A stretch of DNA of 64,000 nt from Rossellomorea vietnamensis (GCF_001305855.1 NZ_LIXZ01000002.1:1-64000); one strand, 5' to 3'; counted from the first letter of the stretch, positions 36,504 through 48,381 are shown. Program-made: numbers and translations. Notes: generated by a model from the letters alone, not told the origin.

Positions 36504-38273
36504 TTATTCTACATCAAGTGACAAAGACAGCTCTTTTAATTGAGCTTCACTTACTCCACCCGGTGCGTCAGTCAATACACAGCTTGCACTTGCCGTTTTC
36601 GGGAACGCAATCGTATCCCGGAGGTTTGTGCGACCTGCAAGGAGCATGACTAAACGGTCCAGTCCAAGGGCGATCCCGCCATGTGGAGGAGTTCCGTATT
36701 CGAAGGCTTCCAATAAGAATCCGAACTGCTCTTCCGCTTCTTCTTTCGAGAATCCAAGCACCTTGAACATTTTTTCCTGGATGTCACGCTCGTATATGCG
36801 GAGTGATCCGCCTCCAAGTTCGTATCCGTTCAAGACAAGGTCGTACGCTTCCGCACGGACAGCTGCAGGATCCGTTTCGAACAGTTCAAGATCTTCTTTC
36901 ACCGGCATCGTGAATGGATGATGGGCTGCATAGTAACGGTTCTCGCCTTCATCAAACTCAAGGAGCGGCCAGTCTGTCACCCACAGGAAGTTGAATACTG
37001 CTTCATCAATCAGCTTCAATTCCTTCCCTAATTTCAAACGAAGGGCACCAAGTGCATCTGCCACGACTGATTTTTTATCTGCTACAAATAGTAGAAGGTC
37101 TCCTGCTTCTGCATTGGCTGAAGTCGAAATCGCCGACGCATCATCTTCACTCACAAATTTGGAGATCGGCCCTTTTAAGCCTTCTTCTTCTACCTTCAAC
37201 CAGGCCAACCCTTTTGCTCCGTATCGGGAAACAAACTCAGTCAACCCATCAATGTCTTTACGAGAATACTGGGATGCCCCGCCTTTTACATTGATCAGCT
37301 TCACTTGTCCGCCATTCGCGACTGCGCCGGCAAATACTTTGAAGCCTGAATCCTTGACGATTTCGGATACATCGATCAGTTCCATGCCGAAGCGTGTGTC
37401 CGGTTTGTCAGAACCATAACGGCTCATGGCATCGTCATATGTCATTCGCGGAATAGGTAATGAAACGTTTACGCCTTTCACATCATTCATGAGCTTCTTC
37501 ATCATATCTTCGACAAGTGAAATGATTTGTTCTTTATCCATGAAGCTCATTTCCATATCGATCTGCGTGAATTCAGGTTGACGGTCTGCACGAAGATCTT
37601 CATCACGGAAGCAGCGGGCGATTTGATAATAACGATCGAATCCGGAAACCATCAACAGCTGTTTAAAGATTTGTGGTGACTGTGGCAAAGCATAGAATTC
37701 ACCTTTATGAACACGGCTCGGAACGAGATAATCCCGTGCCCCCTCTGGCGTACTCTTCGTTAAAATCGGCGTTTCCACGTCCAGGAACCCGTTATCGTTC
37801 AAGAAATTGCGGAATGATGTCGTTACATTATGACGCATTTTGAAGGTTTCAATCATCGCGGGACGACGAAGGTCCACATAGCGATATTTCAAGCGCACAT
37901 CTTCTGACACTTCCATCTGATCGTCTATCATAAAAGGCGGTGTCTTGGCTTCATTGATGATTTGAACCTCTTCGACGTGAATCTCGACTTTTCCGGTCTT
38001 CAGGTTGGGGTTCACCGTTCCTTCTCCCCTTGCAACAACCGTACCTGTCACGCTTAAAACGTACTCATTACGTATTTTCTCCGCAAGGGCAAGAGCCTCT
38101 TCAGATAAATCCGGGTTAAATACGACCTGCACGATTCCCTCTCTGTCACGAAGGTCGATGAAAATCAGTCCTCCCAGGTCCCTTCTCTTTTGCACCCAGC
38201 CTTTGATCGTGATTTTCTCACCGATGTATGTTTCCGTTATGTCTCCACAATATGCGGTTCTTTTTGTCATCAT
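36504..38273 (-). CDS. aspS: Aspartyl-tRNA synthetase
   Basis: The 589-aa class IIb synthetase has the N-terminal OB-fold anticodon domain ([23 protein letters not shown]), the catalytic domain with motif 2 ([20 protein letters not shown]), the bacterial GAD insertion, and motif 3 ([15 protein letters not shown]). It follows hisS by about 30 bases and depends on the T-box leader in front of hisS. Two adjacent ATGs follow AGGAGG; either can start. Confidence 0.97.
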   Translation of the reverse strand: MMTKRTAYCGDITETYIGEKITIKGWVQKRRDLGGLIFIDLRDREGIVQVVFNPDLSEEALALAEKIRNEYVLSVTGTVVARGEGTVNPNLKTGKVEIHVEEVQIINEAKTPPFMIDDQMEVSEDVRLKYRYVDLRRPAMIETFKMRHNVTTSFRNFLNDNGFLDVETPILTKSTPEGARDYLVPSRVHKGEFYALPQSPQIFKQLLMVSGFDRYYQIARCFRDEDLRADRQPEFTQIDMEMSFMDKEQIISLVEDMMKKLMNDVKGVNVSLPIPRMTYDDAMSRYGSDKPDTRFGMELIDVSEIVKDSGFKVFAGAVANGGQVKLINVKGGASQYSRKDIDGLTEFVSRYGAKGLAWLKVEEEGLKGPISKFVSEDDASAISTSANAEAGDLLLFVADKKSVVADALGALRLKLGKELKLIDEAVFNFLWVTDWPLLEFDEGENRYYAAHHPFTMPVKEDLELFETDPAAVRAEAYDLVLNGYELGGGSLRIYERDIQEKMFKVLGFSKEEAEEQFGFLLEAFEYGTPPHGGIALGLDRLVMLLAGRTNLRDTIAFPKTASASCVLTDAPGGVSEAQLKELSLSLDVE

Positions 38274-38302
38274 GTTCTCCTCCTTATCAAATCAAGCGCG
38301 TC

Positions 38303-39577
38303 CTATTTGCCAAGCTTGCTCTTCACATTTTCCACAAAGTCATCCAGGCTCACTTCTTCCTGTTCCCCAGTGGACATATCCTTTAGATTGATTTTATTAT
38401 CCTGTAATTCATTATCACCGATAACCGCCACATATTTCGCTTCATACCGGTCGGCCGCTTTAAACTGGCCTTTCACCTTGCGATCAAGATAATCTTTCTC
38501 TGAAGAAATCCCTGCCGCTCTCAATTTGTGAAGAAGCTTTACAGCATAATCTTTCGCATCTTCACCCAATGATACGATGAAGCATTCGACCCCCTGATCG
38601 ATCGGAAGTTCAACCCCTTCTGCTTCCAACGCCGAAAGCAGCCTTTCAATACTGAAGGCAAATCCGATCCCAGGCGTTTCTGGCCCACCGATCATTTCAA
38701 CCAGTCCGTTGTAGCGTCCACCTCCGCAAAGAGTCGTAATGGCACCGAAGCCTTCTGCATCACTCATGATTTCAAAGGCCGTGTGGTTATAATAATCCAG
38801 GCCGCGTACGAGGGTGGGGTCGACGACGAATTCCACATCCATGTCTGAAAGGTGAGTTTGAACTTTTTCAAAATACTGCTTCGATTCGTCATTTAAATAG
38901 TCAAGAATCGATGGTGCAGTTGACATCAATTCATGATCGCGGTCTTTCTTACAATCAAGGATCCGCAGTGGATTCTTCTCCAGGCGATTCTGACAATCGC
39001 CGCAGAATTCATCGATCCTCGGTTTAAAGTGATTGATCAATGCCTCTCTGTGTGCATTCCTGCTTCCGGCATCACCAAGACTATTAATGACAAGCTTCAA
39101 TTGAGTCAATCCTAATTTCTTATAAATTCCCATTGCGAGGGAAATCACTTCTGCATCAATGGCAGGATCTTCACTTCCGAGAGCTTCGACGCCAAATTGG
39201 ACAAATTGACGGTACCGGCCTGCCTGTGGTCTCTCGTAACGGAACATCGGGCCCGAGTAGAAGAGCTTTGTCGGCTGATTCGGGTGACCGAACATTTTAT
39301 TTCCTACAAAGGAGCGGACAACAGAAGCGGTCCCTTCAGGTCTGAGCGCCAGGCTTCTGCCTCCCCTGTCTTCGAACATATACATTTCTTTCTGGACGAT
39401 ATCCGTCGTATCCCCCACTCCACGGGTGAACAGTTCACTCGCCTCGAAAACCGGGGTGCGGATTTCTTTATACTGATAGTTGTGACAAAGGGTCTTAGCC
39501 ACTTCCTCCACATACTGCCATTTTTCCACTTCACCTGGCAGGATGTCCTGTGTACCTCTTGGAATCTGAATGGACAA
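38303..39577 (-). CDS. hisS: Histidyl-tRNA synthetase
   Basis: The 424-aa class IIa synthetase shows motif 2 ([21 protein letters not shown]), the histidine signatures [14 protein letters not shown] and [14 protein letters not shown], and a C-terminal anticodon-binding domain from about residue 330. The start is a TTG with AAAGGAGG nine bases upstream. A T-box leader precedes it and governs hisS together with aspS. Confidence 0.97.
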   Translation of the reverse strand: MSIQIPRGTQDILPGEVEKWQYVEEVAKTLCHNYQYKEIRTPVFEASELFTRGVGDTTDIVQKEMYMFEDRGGRSLALRPEGTASVVRSFVGNKMFGHPNQPTKLFYSGPMFRYERPQAGRYRQFVQFGVEALGSEDPAIDAEVISLAMGIYKKLGLTQLKLVINSLGDAGSRNAHREALINHFKPRIDEFCGDCQNRLEKNPLRILDCKKDRDHELMSTAPSILDYLNDESKQYFEKVQTHLSDMDVEFVVDPTLVRGLDYYNHTAFEIMSDAEGFGAITTLCGGGRYNGLVEMIGGPETPGIGFAFSIERLLSALEAEGVELPIDQGVECFIVSLGEDAKDYAVKLLHKLRAAGISSEKDYLDRKVKGQFKAADRYEAKYVAVIGDNELQDNKINLKDMSTGEQEEVSLDDFVENVKSKLGK

Positions 39578-39604
39578 GTTGATTTCCTCCTTTTATCGTG
39601 CACG

Positions 39605-39880
39605 TTGATCTTTATGTAAATAAAAAAAGCCCTCAATCCCTTGTATATCATACAAGGGACGAGAGCTGTTATTCCCGTGGTGCCACCCTAATTGAAGTCT
39701 ATGAAAGACCTCCACTTAGCCAGTTAACGCCTGGTACGTTCATCTCCTAGTAACAAATCGTTTTCAGAGAGAAACCTCCTGAGTGTTCATTCACTAAGTC
39801 ACATTGTAGAAATGCTCTCAGCCAAGGCATTTCCTCTCTTTACACGGGGGGTTAGCTACTATGCTCGATCAACGGTTTTT
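39605..39880 (-). promoter_or_regulatory. T-box riboswitch of hisS-aspS (apparent Asp specifier)
   Basis: The T-box AGGGTGGCACCACGG lies at 39675-39689. The terminator stem (AGCTCTCGTCCCTTGTA with TACAAGGGATTGAGGGCT, 39622-39668) ends in T7. Stem I elements AGTA and AAAGAGAGG are upstream. Nine bases after the apical AAATGC/GCATTT helix is GAC (39798-39800), the usual distance to the specifier, which would mean aspartate rather than histidine. Confidence 0.88.
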
Positions 39881-39951
39881 GTAAATGTTATTTTATTTGT
39901 ATAATGATACGGTTGCCGCAGGTCCATGTCAAGAGGTTAAAGAAAATTTCG

Positions 39952-40134
39952 TCACGATCTTTCCATTTTCTTTTTTAACAATTTCACTTCCCTTAACGAC
40001 AATCCGAATTCGGAAGCAAGCTCTACGTTCAACGCATCTTTTTCACGTTCCAAAAACTGATGGAAATTCACTCCAAATAACTGGTTATCACCATTTGCGT
40101 TCATGAATTCTTTGTCACTCGACCTCAAGTCCAC
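39952..40134 (-). CDS. yrzK: Small conserved protein YrzK
   Basis: The 60-aa charged protein contains KEFMNANGDNQLFGVNFHQF and a C-terminal helix-turn-helix-like segment (ASEFGLSLREVKLLKKKMER). It is located between hisS and yrvJ, the place of B. subtilis yrzK. The frame can start at GTG 40134 or at TTG 40128; AAAGGATGA fits the TTG better. The helix pattern suggests nucleic acid or sigma-like contacts, but no function is known to me. Confidence 0.6.
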   Translation of the reverse strand: MDLRSSDKEFMNANGDNQLFGVNFHQFLEREKDALNVELASEFGLSLREVKLLKKKMERS

Positions 40135-40347
40135 TCATCCTTTCAAAACATTCCTATTCTTATCATTTCCAATTACCTATTTTTCTTTCGTTTTAGAGGG
40201 ATTTTATTTTTTTTATCGTATTAAAACCATAAGGATTTCTTAAGGAAGAACCCTGCTTCTAAAAAAATTCACAGTGGTGTTCAACACTTGAGCAGGAAAA
40301 TCCGATATTACTATGGGTGTTTGTATTTCCAACAGGAGGTGACGAAG

Positions 40348-42090
40348 ATTAAGAAAGTAATCGCATCAATATTGATGGTGCTCTTGATGTTACCGGTGCA
40401 GCCTTTCATGGATCAGGCACATGCTGAAACCGGAAAGGTCACAATCAGTGTTTCGACCCTTAATGTCCGTACAGGACCGGGACTAAGCTTCGCCGTTCTG
40501 ACAAAGGTACACAGAGGGGAAGAGTACAAAATAGTAGAGACACAAAAGGATTGGTATAAAGTCGAAACAAGCAGTGGGGACGGCTGGGTGGCCGATTGGC
40601 TCGTCACAGTGGAAGAGTCTGTTTCCAGTGATTCACCCCTGCATGAGGGCCAGGTGAACACAGACGGTCTACGAGTCAGAAAAGGACCAAGCACTTCAGA
40701 CGTGGTCGTGACGGTATTACAAAATGGAGATACGGTGACGGTTACAGAAGAAGATGGGGACTGGCTGCAGATTGAATCAGGAAGCACCACGGGCTGGGTT
40801 CACCGTGAATACATAACCGGCTCAAAATCCTCCCAAGGCAAACAAAGTTTGCACAAGCAGGGAATCATCACTGATGATGCTTTGAACGTCCGATCATCCC
40901 CCTCTCTGCAAAGTTCCGTCCTTGGGGTCCTGAATAAAGGAGACGAGGTGGAGGTGACCGGGAGTGTTTCCGGTTGGTACGAGATCATGTTCGGCGATGA
41001 GATCGCCTGGGTCAGTGATTCTTACGTAGAGTTCTCTACCGGTTCTCTTCAAAGGGAAACAAACCGATCAGAGGAAGAATCATCCTCCACGGGAGAGATG
41101 ATCGGGATCATTTCAGTACATGGTCTCAATGTCCGTGATGAAACCTCACTGAACGGCCGAATTGTCGGTAAAGTATCAAAGGGCGAAAAATACACCTTGT
41201 TGAAAGAGAAAAATAACTGGTATCAAATCAAGCTTTCCAATGGGGAAAAAGGGTGGATCGCCGGGTGGTATGTTCAAAAAACGGTGACAGCCGCCGCCCA
41301 TGAAAAGAACAGCCCGAATGAAAACGTCACGATTCTATACAACGGCACAAATATTCGCAGTGAAGCAAACACCCAGGCGAGTGTCGTCAAACGAGCCGCA
41401 AGTGGTGAGACCTATCAAGTAATGAGTAAGGACGGGGACTGGTATGAGGTGGAATTAGCCGATGGCAGTGCTGGTTTCGTAGCCGGCTGGGTCGTCTCGG
41501 TCCGTTCTGCAGCAGGTGAAAACACAACGCCCTCCCGCAAAAAAACCGGTGGTCTCGAAGACAAGGTGATCGTAATCGATCCCGGACATGGCGGAAGGGA
41601 CAGTGGTACTACGGGAGCAAGTGGTACACTTGAGAAGCTCCTTACCATGAAAACCGGAGAACTCCTTGCGGAAAAATTGAAAAGCGCTGGGGCAAAGGTC
41701 AAATTAACAAGAAAAACTGATGAATATTTATCGTTACCGTCAAGGGTATCATTATCTCATTATAATCAGGCAGACGCCTTTATCAGCATTCACTTTGACA
41801 GCATTATGGATTCTTCCATAACAGGTCATACGACTTACTACTATCAAAACCAGCAAAAAGAGCTGGCAGAGGAGATCCACGGCAGCCTCTCGGATCGATT
41901 ACCCACATCAGACCGTGGTGTCCGTATCGGGGATTATCATGTGATCCGTGAAAACAACCGGCTAGCCGTCCTTTTGGAATTAGGATTCCTCAGCAATCCG
42001 TCAGAAGAAGCCAATGTAAATACTCAGTATTTTCAAGATTTGGCTGCGACGGCCATCTATCATGGTTTAAGTGACTATTTCTCAGAGTGA
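40348..42090 (+). CDS. yrvJ: N-acetylmuramoyl-L-alanine amidase with five SH3b repeats
   Basis: The secreted 580-aa protein has a signal peptide (KKVIASILMVLLMLPVQPFM, cut after AHA), five bacterial SH3 domains of about 60-65 residues, each with a NVR or RVR core (LNVRTGPG, LRVRKGPS, LNVRSSPS, LNVRDETS, TNIRSEAN), and a C-terminal Amidase_3 domain. Zinc and catalytic residues appear in DPGHGG, TLEKLL, SIHFDS and LLELGFLSN. It cuts the amide between MurNAc and the stem peptide. A perfect AGGAGGTGA stands eight bases before an ATT codon that best marks the start; the GTG at 40339 overlaps that site. Confidence 0.88.
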   Translation: MKKVIASILMVLLMLPVQPFMDQAHAETGKVTISVSTLNVRTGPGLSFAVLTKVHRGEEYKIVETQKDWYKVETSSGDGWVADWLVTVEESVSSDSPLHEGQVNTDGLRVRKGPSTSDVVVTVLQNGDTVTVTEEDGDWLQIESGSTTGWVHREYITGSKSSQGKQSLHKQGIITDDALNVRSSPSLQSSVLGVLNKGDEVEVTGSVSGWYEIMFGDEIAWVSDSYVEFSTGSLQRETNRSEEESSSTGEMIGIISVHGLNVRDETSLNGRIVGKVSKGEKYTLLKEKNNWYQIKLSNGEKGWIAGWYVQKTVTAAAHEKNSPNENVTILYNGTNIRSEANTQASVVKRAASGETYQVMSKDGDWYEVELADGSAGFVAGWVVSVRSAAGENTTPSRKKTGGLEDKVIVIDPGHGGRDSGTTGASGTLEKLLTMKTGELLAEKLKSAGAKVKLTRKTDEYLSLPSRVSLSHYNQADAFISIHFDSIMDSSITGHTTYYYQNQQKELAEEIHGSLSDRLPTSDRGVRIGDYHVIRENNRLAVLLELGFLSNPSEEANVNTQYFQDLAATAIYHGLSDYFSE

Positions 42091-42100
42091 TGTCCATTCA

Positions 42101-42143
42101 AATAAAGAAGGCTGATTCCCGTAGTTGAATCAGCCTTCTTTAT
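42101..42143. terminator. Bidirectional terminator between yrvJ and dtd
   Basis: AAAGAAGGCTGATTC pairs with GAATCAGCCTTCTTT around CCGTAGTT-like loop bases. It serves the converging genes. Confidence 0.9.
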
Positions 42144-42586
42144 TAGGTTTTACTCTCGATTAAGAGTGTAACAGGACCATCATTCGTCAGATTGACATCC
42201 ATCATTGCACCGAATACACCTGTTGCCACCCTCACTCCTTTTCCCTCGAGAATCTCATTGAAATAATCATAGATCACTTCGGCATGATCGGGTTTGGCCG
42301 CATTCATGAAATTCGGCCTTCTTCCCTTTCGGACATCTCCATACAGGGTGAATTGGGAAATGGAAAGAATCTCCCCTCCCAAATCAAGGAGGGAATGATT
42401 CATCTTTCCTTCATCATCTTCAAAAATGCGAAGGTTTACAACCTTTTCTGCTACGTAACGAGCATCTTCTTCTGTATCTTCATGGGTGATCCCCACAAGC
42501 AGTACAGCGCCTGACCGGATTTCTCCCTTTACTTCTCCATCAACAGTGACGGAGGCTTCTTTACTTCTCTGCAGAACAACCCTCAT
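42143..42586 (-). CDS. dtd: D-aminoacyl-tRNA deacylase
   Basis: The 147-aa enzyme removes D-amino acids (and glycine from tRNA-Ala) wrongly attached to tRNA. The cross-subunit Gly-cisPro region and the [17 protein letters not shown] and [11 protein letters not shown] motifs are intact. It starts 14 bases after relA in the conserved relA-dtd pair. Confidence 0.95.
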   Translation of the reverse strand: MRVVLQRSKEASVTVDGEVKGEIRSGAVLLVGITHEDTEEDARYVAEKVVNLRIFEDDEGKMNHSLLDLGGEILSISQFTLYGDVRKGRRPNFMNAAKPDHAEVIYDYFNEILEGKGVRVATGVFGAMMDVNLTNDGPVTLLIESKT

Positions 42587-42599
42587 AAAGAAATCTCCT

Positions 42600-44789
42600 T
42601 TAGTTCATGATTCGTCTTACAGCATATACATCTGGTATCTGTTTGATTCTCTCTACCACTTTGTGCAAATGGGAAATGTTTTGAATCGAAATGGACATAT
42701 TGATGGTGGCCACTTTGTTCCGGTCCGATTTTCCACTCACTGCCGATATATTCGTCTTTGTTTCATTTACCGCCTGAAGAACTTCATTCAGGAGTCCTCT
42801 GCGATCATAACCGGAGATTTCAATATCGACATTGTATTCTTTCCGGTCATTCCCGTCGCTTTCCCATGATACGGGAATGAGGCGCTGTTCCACTTCGTCT
42901 GCCATGACATTCGTACAATCCGCACGATGGACCGAAACGCCGCGCCCCTTTGTAATGAAGCCGACGATTTCATCCCCCGGAACCGGACTGCAGCAGCGTG
43001 AAAGTCGGATAAGGAGATTATCGATCCCCTCAACCTGTACACCTGCATCTTTTTTCCGCTTGACGGGTTGAGCATTCAGTTCCTTCATCGTTTCTTCCAG
43101 ATTGTCTTCCTGTTCCCGCATCTTTCTGTGTTTTTCCGTTAAACGGTTGGCGATTTGAGCCGCTGTGATCCCGTTATATCCGACGGCTGCATACATATCC
43201 TCTTCGTTTGAGAAATTGAATTTCTCCGACACTCGCTTGATATTTTCGGGATTGAGGATTTCCTTCACATCGAAATCCTGATTTTTGATTTCTTTTTCGA
43301 CCAGCTCACGGCCCTTTTCAATATTTTCTTCCCTGCGCTGTTTCTTGAAGAACTGTTTGATTTTATTCTTCGCCTGGGACGTCTGGGCGAGCTTCAGCCA
43401 ATCCTGACTCGGACCATACGAATGTTTGGACGTAAGGATCTCGATGATATCCCCCGTTTTCAGCTTGTAATCAAGAGTGACCATTTTCCCGTTGACCTTT
43501 GCACCGATCGTTTTGTTGCCGATTTCCGAGTGGATCCGATAGGAAAAGTCGATGGGCACGGAGCCTGACGGCAATTCCAAGACGTCTCCTTTAGGCGTGA
43601 ATACAAAGACCATATCGGAAAACAGGTCGATTTTAAGAGATTCCATGAATTCTTCAGCATTGGCCGATTCATTCTGGAACTCGAGTATTTCCCTGAACCA
43701 GGAAAGCTTCTTCTCAAATGAAACAGGTTCATTCGCTTCTTTTCCTTCTTTATACGCCCAGTGTGCCGCTACCCCGTATTCAGCAATCTGGTGCATCTCA
43801 AGGGTTCTGATCTGCACTTCCAGCGGGTCGCCTTTAGGACCGATCACCGTCGTATGAAGAGATTGGTACATATTCGGTTTCGGCATGGCAATATAATCCT
43901 TGAACCTTCCGGGCATCGGTTTCCAGCATGTATGAACGATTCCGAGTACAGCATAGCAATCCTTGATGCTGTCTACTACAACCCGAACCGCAAGCAAGTC
44001 GTAAATTTCATTGAACTGTTTGTTTTGCAGGGCCATCTTACGATAAATGCTGTAAATATGCTTAGGTCGCCCGGAAATTTCAGCCACGATTTTCACATCG
44101 CCCAGCTTATCTTTCACTTCATTGACGACTTCATCTAAGTACTGTTCACGCTCGGCACGCTTCTTCTTCATCAAATTGACAATACGATAATACTGTTGAG
44201 GATTTAAATATCGTAGCGACGTATCTTCCAATTCCCACTTGATCTTTGAAATCCCCAACCGATGGGCCAAAGGAGCGAAGATTTCAAGCGTCTCATTTGC
44301 TATTCTCCGCTGCTTCTCCTGTGGTAAATGTTTCAGGGTTCTCATATTATGGAGGCGGTCTGCCAATTTAATGAGGATGACCCGGATATCCTGAGCCATC
44401 GCCACAAACATTTTCCGGTGATTTTCAGCCTGTTGCTCTTCATGGGATTTGTATTTAATCTTCCCAAGCTTCGTGACCCCATCAACGAGCATAGCCACTT
44501 CGGCATTGAACGCTTCTGCAATTTCACCGAGGGAAATGCCAGTGTCCTCCACTACATCATGAAGAAACCCAGCAGCCACAGTTGCCGGATCCATCTCCAG
44601 GTCCGCCAGTATCCCTGCCACCTGGATGGGATGGATGATGTATGGTTCACCAGACTTTCGGTACTGCTCACTGTGGGCATCCCTTGCATACTCATATGCC
44701 TTCTGGACCATTTCAACATGCTCATCGTTTAAGTATGCTTTTGTTTTATCAATAACCTGTTCAGGGGTTAGTACTTGATCTTTAGCCAT
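42600..44789 (-). CDS. relA: Bifunctional (p)ppGpp synthetase/hydrolase
   Basis: The 729-aa long RSH protein makes and degrades the alarmone (p)ppGpp. In order it has the HD hydrolase domain (HDVVEDT near residue 80, intact so hydrolase-active), the synthetase domain ([11 protein letters not shown]), TGS ([20 protein letters not shown]), a zinc-finger-like region with [12 protein letters not shown], and a C-terminal ACT domain. The ATG at 44789 follows AAAGGTGAT. It is the only long RSH in Bacillus-type genomes. Confidence 0.96.
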   Translation of the reverse strand: MAKDQVLTPEQVIDKTKAYLNDEHVEMVQKAYEYARDAHSEQYRKSGEPYIIHPIQVAGILADLEMDPATVAAGFLHDVVEDTGISLGEIAEAFNAEVAMLVDGVTKLGKIKYKSHEEQQAENHRKMFVAMAQDIRVILIKLADRLHNMRTLKHLPQEKQRRIANETLEIFAPLAHRLGISKIKWELEDTSLRYLNPQQYYRIVNLMKKKRAEREQYLDEVVNEVKDKLGDVKIVAEISGRPKHIYSIYRKMALQNKQFNEIYDLLAVRVVVDSIKDCYAVLGIVHTCWKPMPGRFKDYIAMPKPNMYQSLHTTVIGPKGDPLEVQIRTLEMHQIAEYGVAAHWAYKEGKEANEPVSFEKKLSWFREILEFQNESANAEEFMESLKIDLFSDMVFVFTPKGDVLELPSGSVPIDFSYRIHSEIGNKTIGAKVNGKMVTLDYKLKTGDIIEILTSKHSYGPSQDWLKLAQTSQAKNKIKQFFKKQRREENIEKGRELVEKEIKNQDFDVKEILNPENIKRVSEKFNFSNEEDMYAAVGYNGITAAQIANRLTEKHRKMREQEDNLEETMKELNAQPVKRKKDAGVQVEGIDNLLIRLSRCCSPVPGDEIVGFITKGRGVSVHRADCTNVMADEVEQRLIPVSWESDGNDRKEYNVDIEISGYDRRGLLNEVLQAVNETKTNISAVSGKSDRNKVATINMSISIQNISHLHKVVERIKQIPDVYAVRRIMN

Positions 44790-44950
44790 GATCAAAATCA
44801 CCTTTGTATTTTAATATAGTTCACGATTGTTCCATTTTAATGATTGTTACTATTATCAAAAAAAAAAGAGCTTCTGTAAAGGGTTTAGCGGAAAATTCTC
44901 AGAATCCATCTGATTCTGTCGATAAATGTCGATTCTGTTATTCTTGAAAT

Positions 44951-45000
44951 TAAAAAAATAAGGGCTGACACTTTAACCAGTTGTCAGTCCCTTATTTCAG
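44951..45000 (-). terminator. Terminator of apt
   Basis: On the minus strand AAATAAGGG-CTGACA pairs with TGTCAG-CCCTTATTT and is followed by T-rich sequence. It separates apt from relA, so relA has its own promoter. Confidence 0.88.
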
Positions 45001-45031
45001 TATATCACAAAGTCAGTTTTAATAATCGAAT

Positions 45032-45544
45032 TTAGTATTGCATTAATGTCATGATATCATAGTTCTCAAGTTTGTCGCGCCCATCAAGGTACGTAAGTTC
45101 AATTAAGAACGCCGTTCCTGCAACGATTCCACCAAGTTCTTCTACAAGCTTGATCGTTGCTTCGATCGTTCCACCGGTTGCCAGTAAATCGTCCGTGATC
45201 AGCACGCGCTGACCTGGCTTGATAGCATCTTTATGGATCGTTAACGCATCTTTACCGTACTCAAGACCGTATTCCTTCTGGATCGTTTCACGTGGTAATT
45301 TACCAGGTTTACGGACAGGGGCAAAGCCTACACCGAGTGCATAAGCGACTGGGCATCCGATGATGAATCCACGGGCTTCGGGTCCTACAACCAGGTCGAT
45401 CTGCTTTTCTTTTGCATATTCGACGATTTGGTCTGTAGCATATCTATAAGCATCACCATTATCCATAAGGGTTGTGATGTCTTTAAACTTGATCCCTTCT
45501 TTTGGCCAATTCTCAACGATTGTAACATATTGTTTTAAGTCCAT
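45032..45544 (-). CDS. apt: Adenine phosphoribosyltransferase
   Basis: The 170-aa purine-salvage enzyme converts adenine and PRPP to AMP. The PRPP loop is [13 protein letters not shown] and [18 protein letters not shown] binds the base. The gene overlaps the end of recJ by ten bases; its AAGTAGAAG-preceded ATG follows GGAGGAAG inside recJ. Confidence 0.96.
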   Translation of the reverse strand: MDLKQYVTIVENWPKEGIKFKDITTLMDNGDAYRYATDQIVEYAKEKQIDLVVGPEARGFIIGCPVAYALGVGFAPVRKPGKLPRETIQKEYGLEYGKDALTIHKDAIKPGQRVLITDDLLATGGTIEATIKLVEELGGIVAGTAFLIELTYLDGRDKLENYDIMTLMQY

Positions 45545-47898
45545 GCTTCTACTTCCTCCTCAATTGTAACAGACTCTTCTATCCTTTCATTAAACCAAGT
45601 CTTCAACTCTTGATAGGAAGAATATAACAATTCGTTTTCAAGCTCGTATTGTTGTTTTTTCTTCTGATATGTTCGAGATTCAGAAAGATCTTTCTTGGTT
45701 TTCGCAGGATTAAGAGAAATAAATCCATTGTCTATTGTAACAAACTTCAAATCAAAAAACACCTGTGACATGAAATCGATTGTTTCTTTCGACCAGCCTT
45801 TATGTTTGGCCAGGTCATCACCATGCTTATTGACATCGAACGATCCCCGTTTGGTTAAAAATCCATAGTACCATTTGAAATGGTCCCGGGTCGGCATCGT
45901 ACTGAAGAAATGATCTTCTTCCTGGAAGAAATGAGCATAAATCCGATGAGGACGCCCCTTCTTCAAAAGCTCTTCAAGTAATGGCTTTGAATCGGGGAGA
46001 TCCAACAGCACAAGGCTCGCTTTCTCCGTTGATAATCCATCTAGAGTCGAGCTTTCCTCCAAGAGGATGACTTCATCTTTCGGCAGGTTCAGTTTATCCA
46101 GCGTGGAGGAATGGAAACACACCATTTTCTTATTTTCTTCAGGGATGAGTCCGTTCCATTTATGGACCTGCTTGATTCCCCGTACATCAAATAATTGCCA
46201 ATGATCGATTTTTACATCATGTAAGAACACCTGGGGCTTCTTGCGGTTGTTCCACTCATTTATGGATAATTCACCTATGACTGACGCATTTGAAAAAGGC
46301 GTCATGTGGTCAGCCAGTTCCCCGAGTCCGAAGCCTACTCCGTCAAGTTGGACCCCTTTGTCTTCCAAAACGAGCTTCAGGTGATTCTGTGCAGATCCGA
46401 TTTTTTTATAGTGTTCGATGCTTACATTGTCGATGATCCACTTCGGCTTCGGATTCTTCATCCCAAAAGGTGCCAAAAGCTGAAGCTTTTCAATCGACTC
46501 CACAGAGATTTCGTCCACTGTCACGGGAGCATCGAGTTGTGTGACGGGGATGAAGTCCTCTGCTGTCAGTTCCGTCCCGGCCAGTTCATTCAACCGGTTT
46601 CTCAACTGAGCTACATCGTCTAATTCAAGCGTCATACCCGCAGCCATAGGATGGCCACCGAAGTGGGGAAGGATATCCCGGCAGGTTGAAAGGTTTTTGA
46701 ATAAATCAAATCCTGCGATGCTTCTCGCAGAACCTTTCGCTGTCCCTTTCTCGGAGTCGTAGCTGAGCACGATGGTCGGCCGGTAAAACTTGTCGACCAG
46801 ACGTGAAGCCACAATGCCGACCACTCCGGGATTCCAGCCTTCCTTTCCGATGACAAGTACGTGGTTATCCTTCAGCGGGAAGTCTCTCTCCACCATCTCA
46901 ACGGCTTCCTCGGTCATTTGGGCGACGATCGCCTGTCTCTCTTTATTCAAGCCGTCAATTTCTTCCGCCAGTGCCTTCGCCTCTTCGTCATCCTCCGTAA
47001 GCATGAGATCGACGGCAGGATCGGCATCACCTAAACGACCGACTGCATTAATCCGCGGTGCGATCATGAAGCCCACCGTCTCTTCGGTGATTTCATGCTG
47101 CTTCGCGTTGGCGATTTTGCATAAAGCTTTAATCCCCAATCGGTTTGAAGCCCGGAGCTCGGCAAGGCCCCGCTTAGCCAGAAGACGGTTCTCCCCTCTC
47201 AAAGGGACTAGATCCGCAATCGTTCCAATCGCCGCAAGATCCAGTAAATGACTTGGCAGCTCTCCATAAAGGGCATGGGCCAATTTAAAGGCCACCCCAA
47301 CTCCCGCAAGTTCCCCGAATGGATATGCCACTTCTCCTACCTTTGGATGTAAAAGCGCATATGTTTCCGGTAATTCGGGTCCAGGTTCATGGTGATCTGT
47401 AATGATCAGGTCGATCCCGAGATCTTTCGCGAGTCTGGCTTCGTTCACGGCAGAAATTCCTGTATCGACCGTGATGATGAGCGAGAATTCCTCATCCTTA
47501 GCCCAGCGGAACGCCCCTTCATTCGGGCCGTATCCTTCACTGAACCGATTCGGGATATAGAATTCCACCATCGCACCAAGATCTCTCAGTACCGTCATCA
47601 TGACCGACGTACTGCTGACTCCATCTGCATCATAGTCACCGTAAACGAGAATCCTTTCCCCGTTTTCAATGGCTTTATGGATTCGTTCCGTTGCTTTTTT
47701 CATATCTTCAAATAGGAATGGGTCGTGGAATGAGTCGCCTGAATCAAATAAAAAATTCCTGGCTTCTTCTACATCATCCAAGTCCCTGTTTATCAATAAT
47801 TTCGCTACAAGCGAAGGTACCTTTAGTTCATTCGCCAATTCTGCTATTTTATGTTCATCTGATTCTGTCAATATCCAACGTGTTTTTGAGTTTAACAT
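45535..47898 (-). CDS. recJ: Single-stranded-DNA exonuclease RecJ
   Basis: The 787-aa 5'-3' exonuclease has the DHH domain ([27 protein letters not shown]), DHHA1 ([17 protein letters not shown]), an OB fold, and the C-terminal extension of about 200 residues typical of Firmicutes RecJ. It acts in recombination and mismatch and base-excision repair with RecQ-type helicases. It is co-transcribed with apt. Confidence 0.95.
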   Translation of the reverse strand: MLNSKTRWILTESDEHKIAELANELKVPSLVAKLLINRDLDDVEEARNFLFDSGDSFHDPFLFEDMKKATERIHKAIENGERILVYGDYDADGVSSTSVMMTVLRDLGAMVEFYIPNRFSEGYGPNEGAFRWAKDEEFSLIITVDTGISAVNEARLAKDLGIDLIITDHHEPGPELPETYALLHPKVGEVAYPFGELAGVGVAFKLAHALYGELPSHLLDLAAIGTIADLVPLRGENRLLAKRGLAELRASNRLGIKALCKIANAKQHEITEETVGFMIAPRINAVGRLGDADPAVDLMLTEDDEEAKALAEEIDGLNKERQAIVAQMTEEAVEMVERDFPLKDNHVLVIGKEGWNPGVVGIVASRLVDKFYRPTIVLSYDSEKGTAKGSARSIAGFDLFKNLSTCRDILPHFGGHPMAAGMTLELDDVAQLRNRLNELAGTELTAEDFIPVTQLDAPVTVDEISVESIEKLQLLAPFGMKNPKPKWIIDNVSIEHYKKIGSAQNHLKLVLEDKGVQLDGVGFGLGELADHMTPFSNASVIGELSINEWNNRKKPQVFLHDVKIDHWQLFDVRGIKQVHKWNGLIPEENKKMVCFHSSTLDKLNLPKDEVILLEESSTLDGLSTEKASLVLLDLPDSKPLLEELLKKGRPHRIYAHFFQEEDHFFSTMPTRDHFKWYYGFLTKRGSFDVNKHGDDLAKHKGWSKETIDFMSQVFFDLKFVTIDNGFISLNPAKTKKDLSESRTYQKKKQQYELENELLYSSYQELKTWFNERIEESVTIEEEVEAWT

Positions 47899-48006
47899 AC
47901 GTTCACCCCTCAGCCTTACTCATTATACAAAAGTGAGGGGGTTGTTTCAATCTTAATGAAAGAGTGGAAGGTGGAATGAATGATCTTGCATGTGGTTTGG
48001 GCTACA

Positions 48007-48047
48007 ATAAAAAAAGCCTGGTGACAAAAAGCCACCAGGCCAGTTTT
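48007..48047 (-). terminator. Terminator of yrvD
   Basis: GCCTGGTG pairs with CACCAGGC around a short loop, and the minus strand continues with T7. Confidence 0.88.
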
Positions 48048-48381
48048 ATTCCCCTGCTTCCCCTACTGAATCCGGGGCACGTTTTTTCAACGGGATGTCT
48101 TCAGTCTTTTCCTTGTGCATTCCTTCTGCCTGTTCCCGCAAGAGCAGGTTTTCTTTTTCCAGGGATTTGACCCTGCGCTGGACGACGAATAATCGAAACA
48201 GCCCTACGGAACCGATGATGATACCACCCATCAGGACAGATCCGAGGATAACTAATATAAGAGGCCAGTCGGATTCACCGAACAGATAATTGACGGTGAC
48301 CGGATCGACGTTGATGACGGCGAAAATCGATACGACCAACGCAAAGAAAATACCTAATAATAAAGTCCATTGAAACTTCAT
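48046..48381 (-). CDS. yrvD: LapA-domain membrane protein YrvD
   Basis: The 111-aa protein has two membrane helices (WTLLLGIFFALVVSIFAVIN; PLILVILGSVLMGGIIIGSV) with NVDPVTVNYLFG between them, the lipopolysaccharide-assembly LapA-like domain, followed by a cytoplasmic coiled coil (RRVKSLEKENLLLREQAEGM). In Gram-positives the function is not known. It is upstream of recJ in the same orientation, as in B. subtilis. Confidence 0.85.
   Translation of the reverse strand: MKFQWTLLLGIFFALVVSIFAVINVDPVTVNYLFGESDWPLILVILGSVLMGGIIIGSVGLFRLFVVQRRVKSLEKENLLLREQAEGMHKEKTEDIPLKKRAPDSVGEAGE

Noticed and set aside
37052-37294. Short plus-strand frames within aspS
   Set aside because: They lie opposite the GAD insertion of AspRS and have no start signals or family features.
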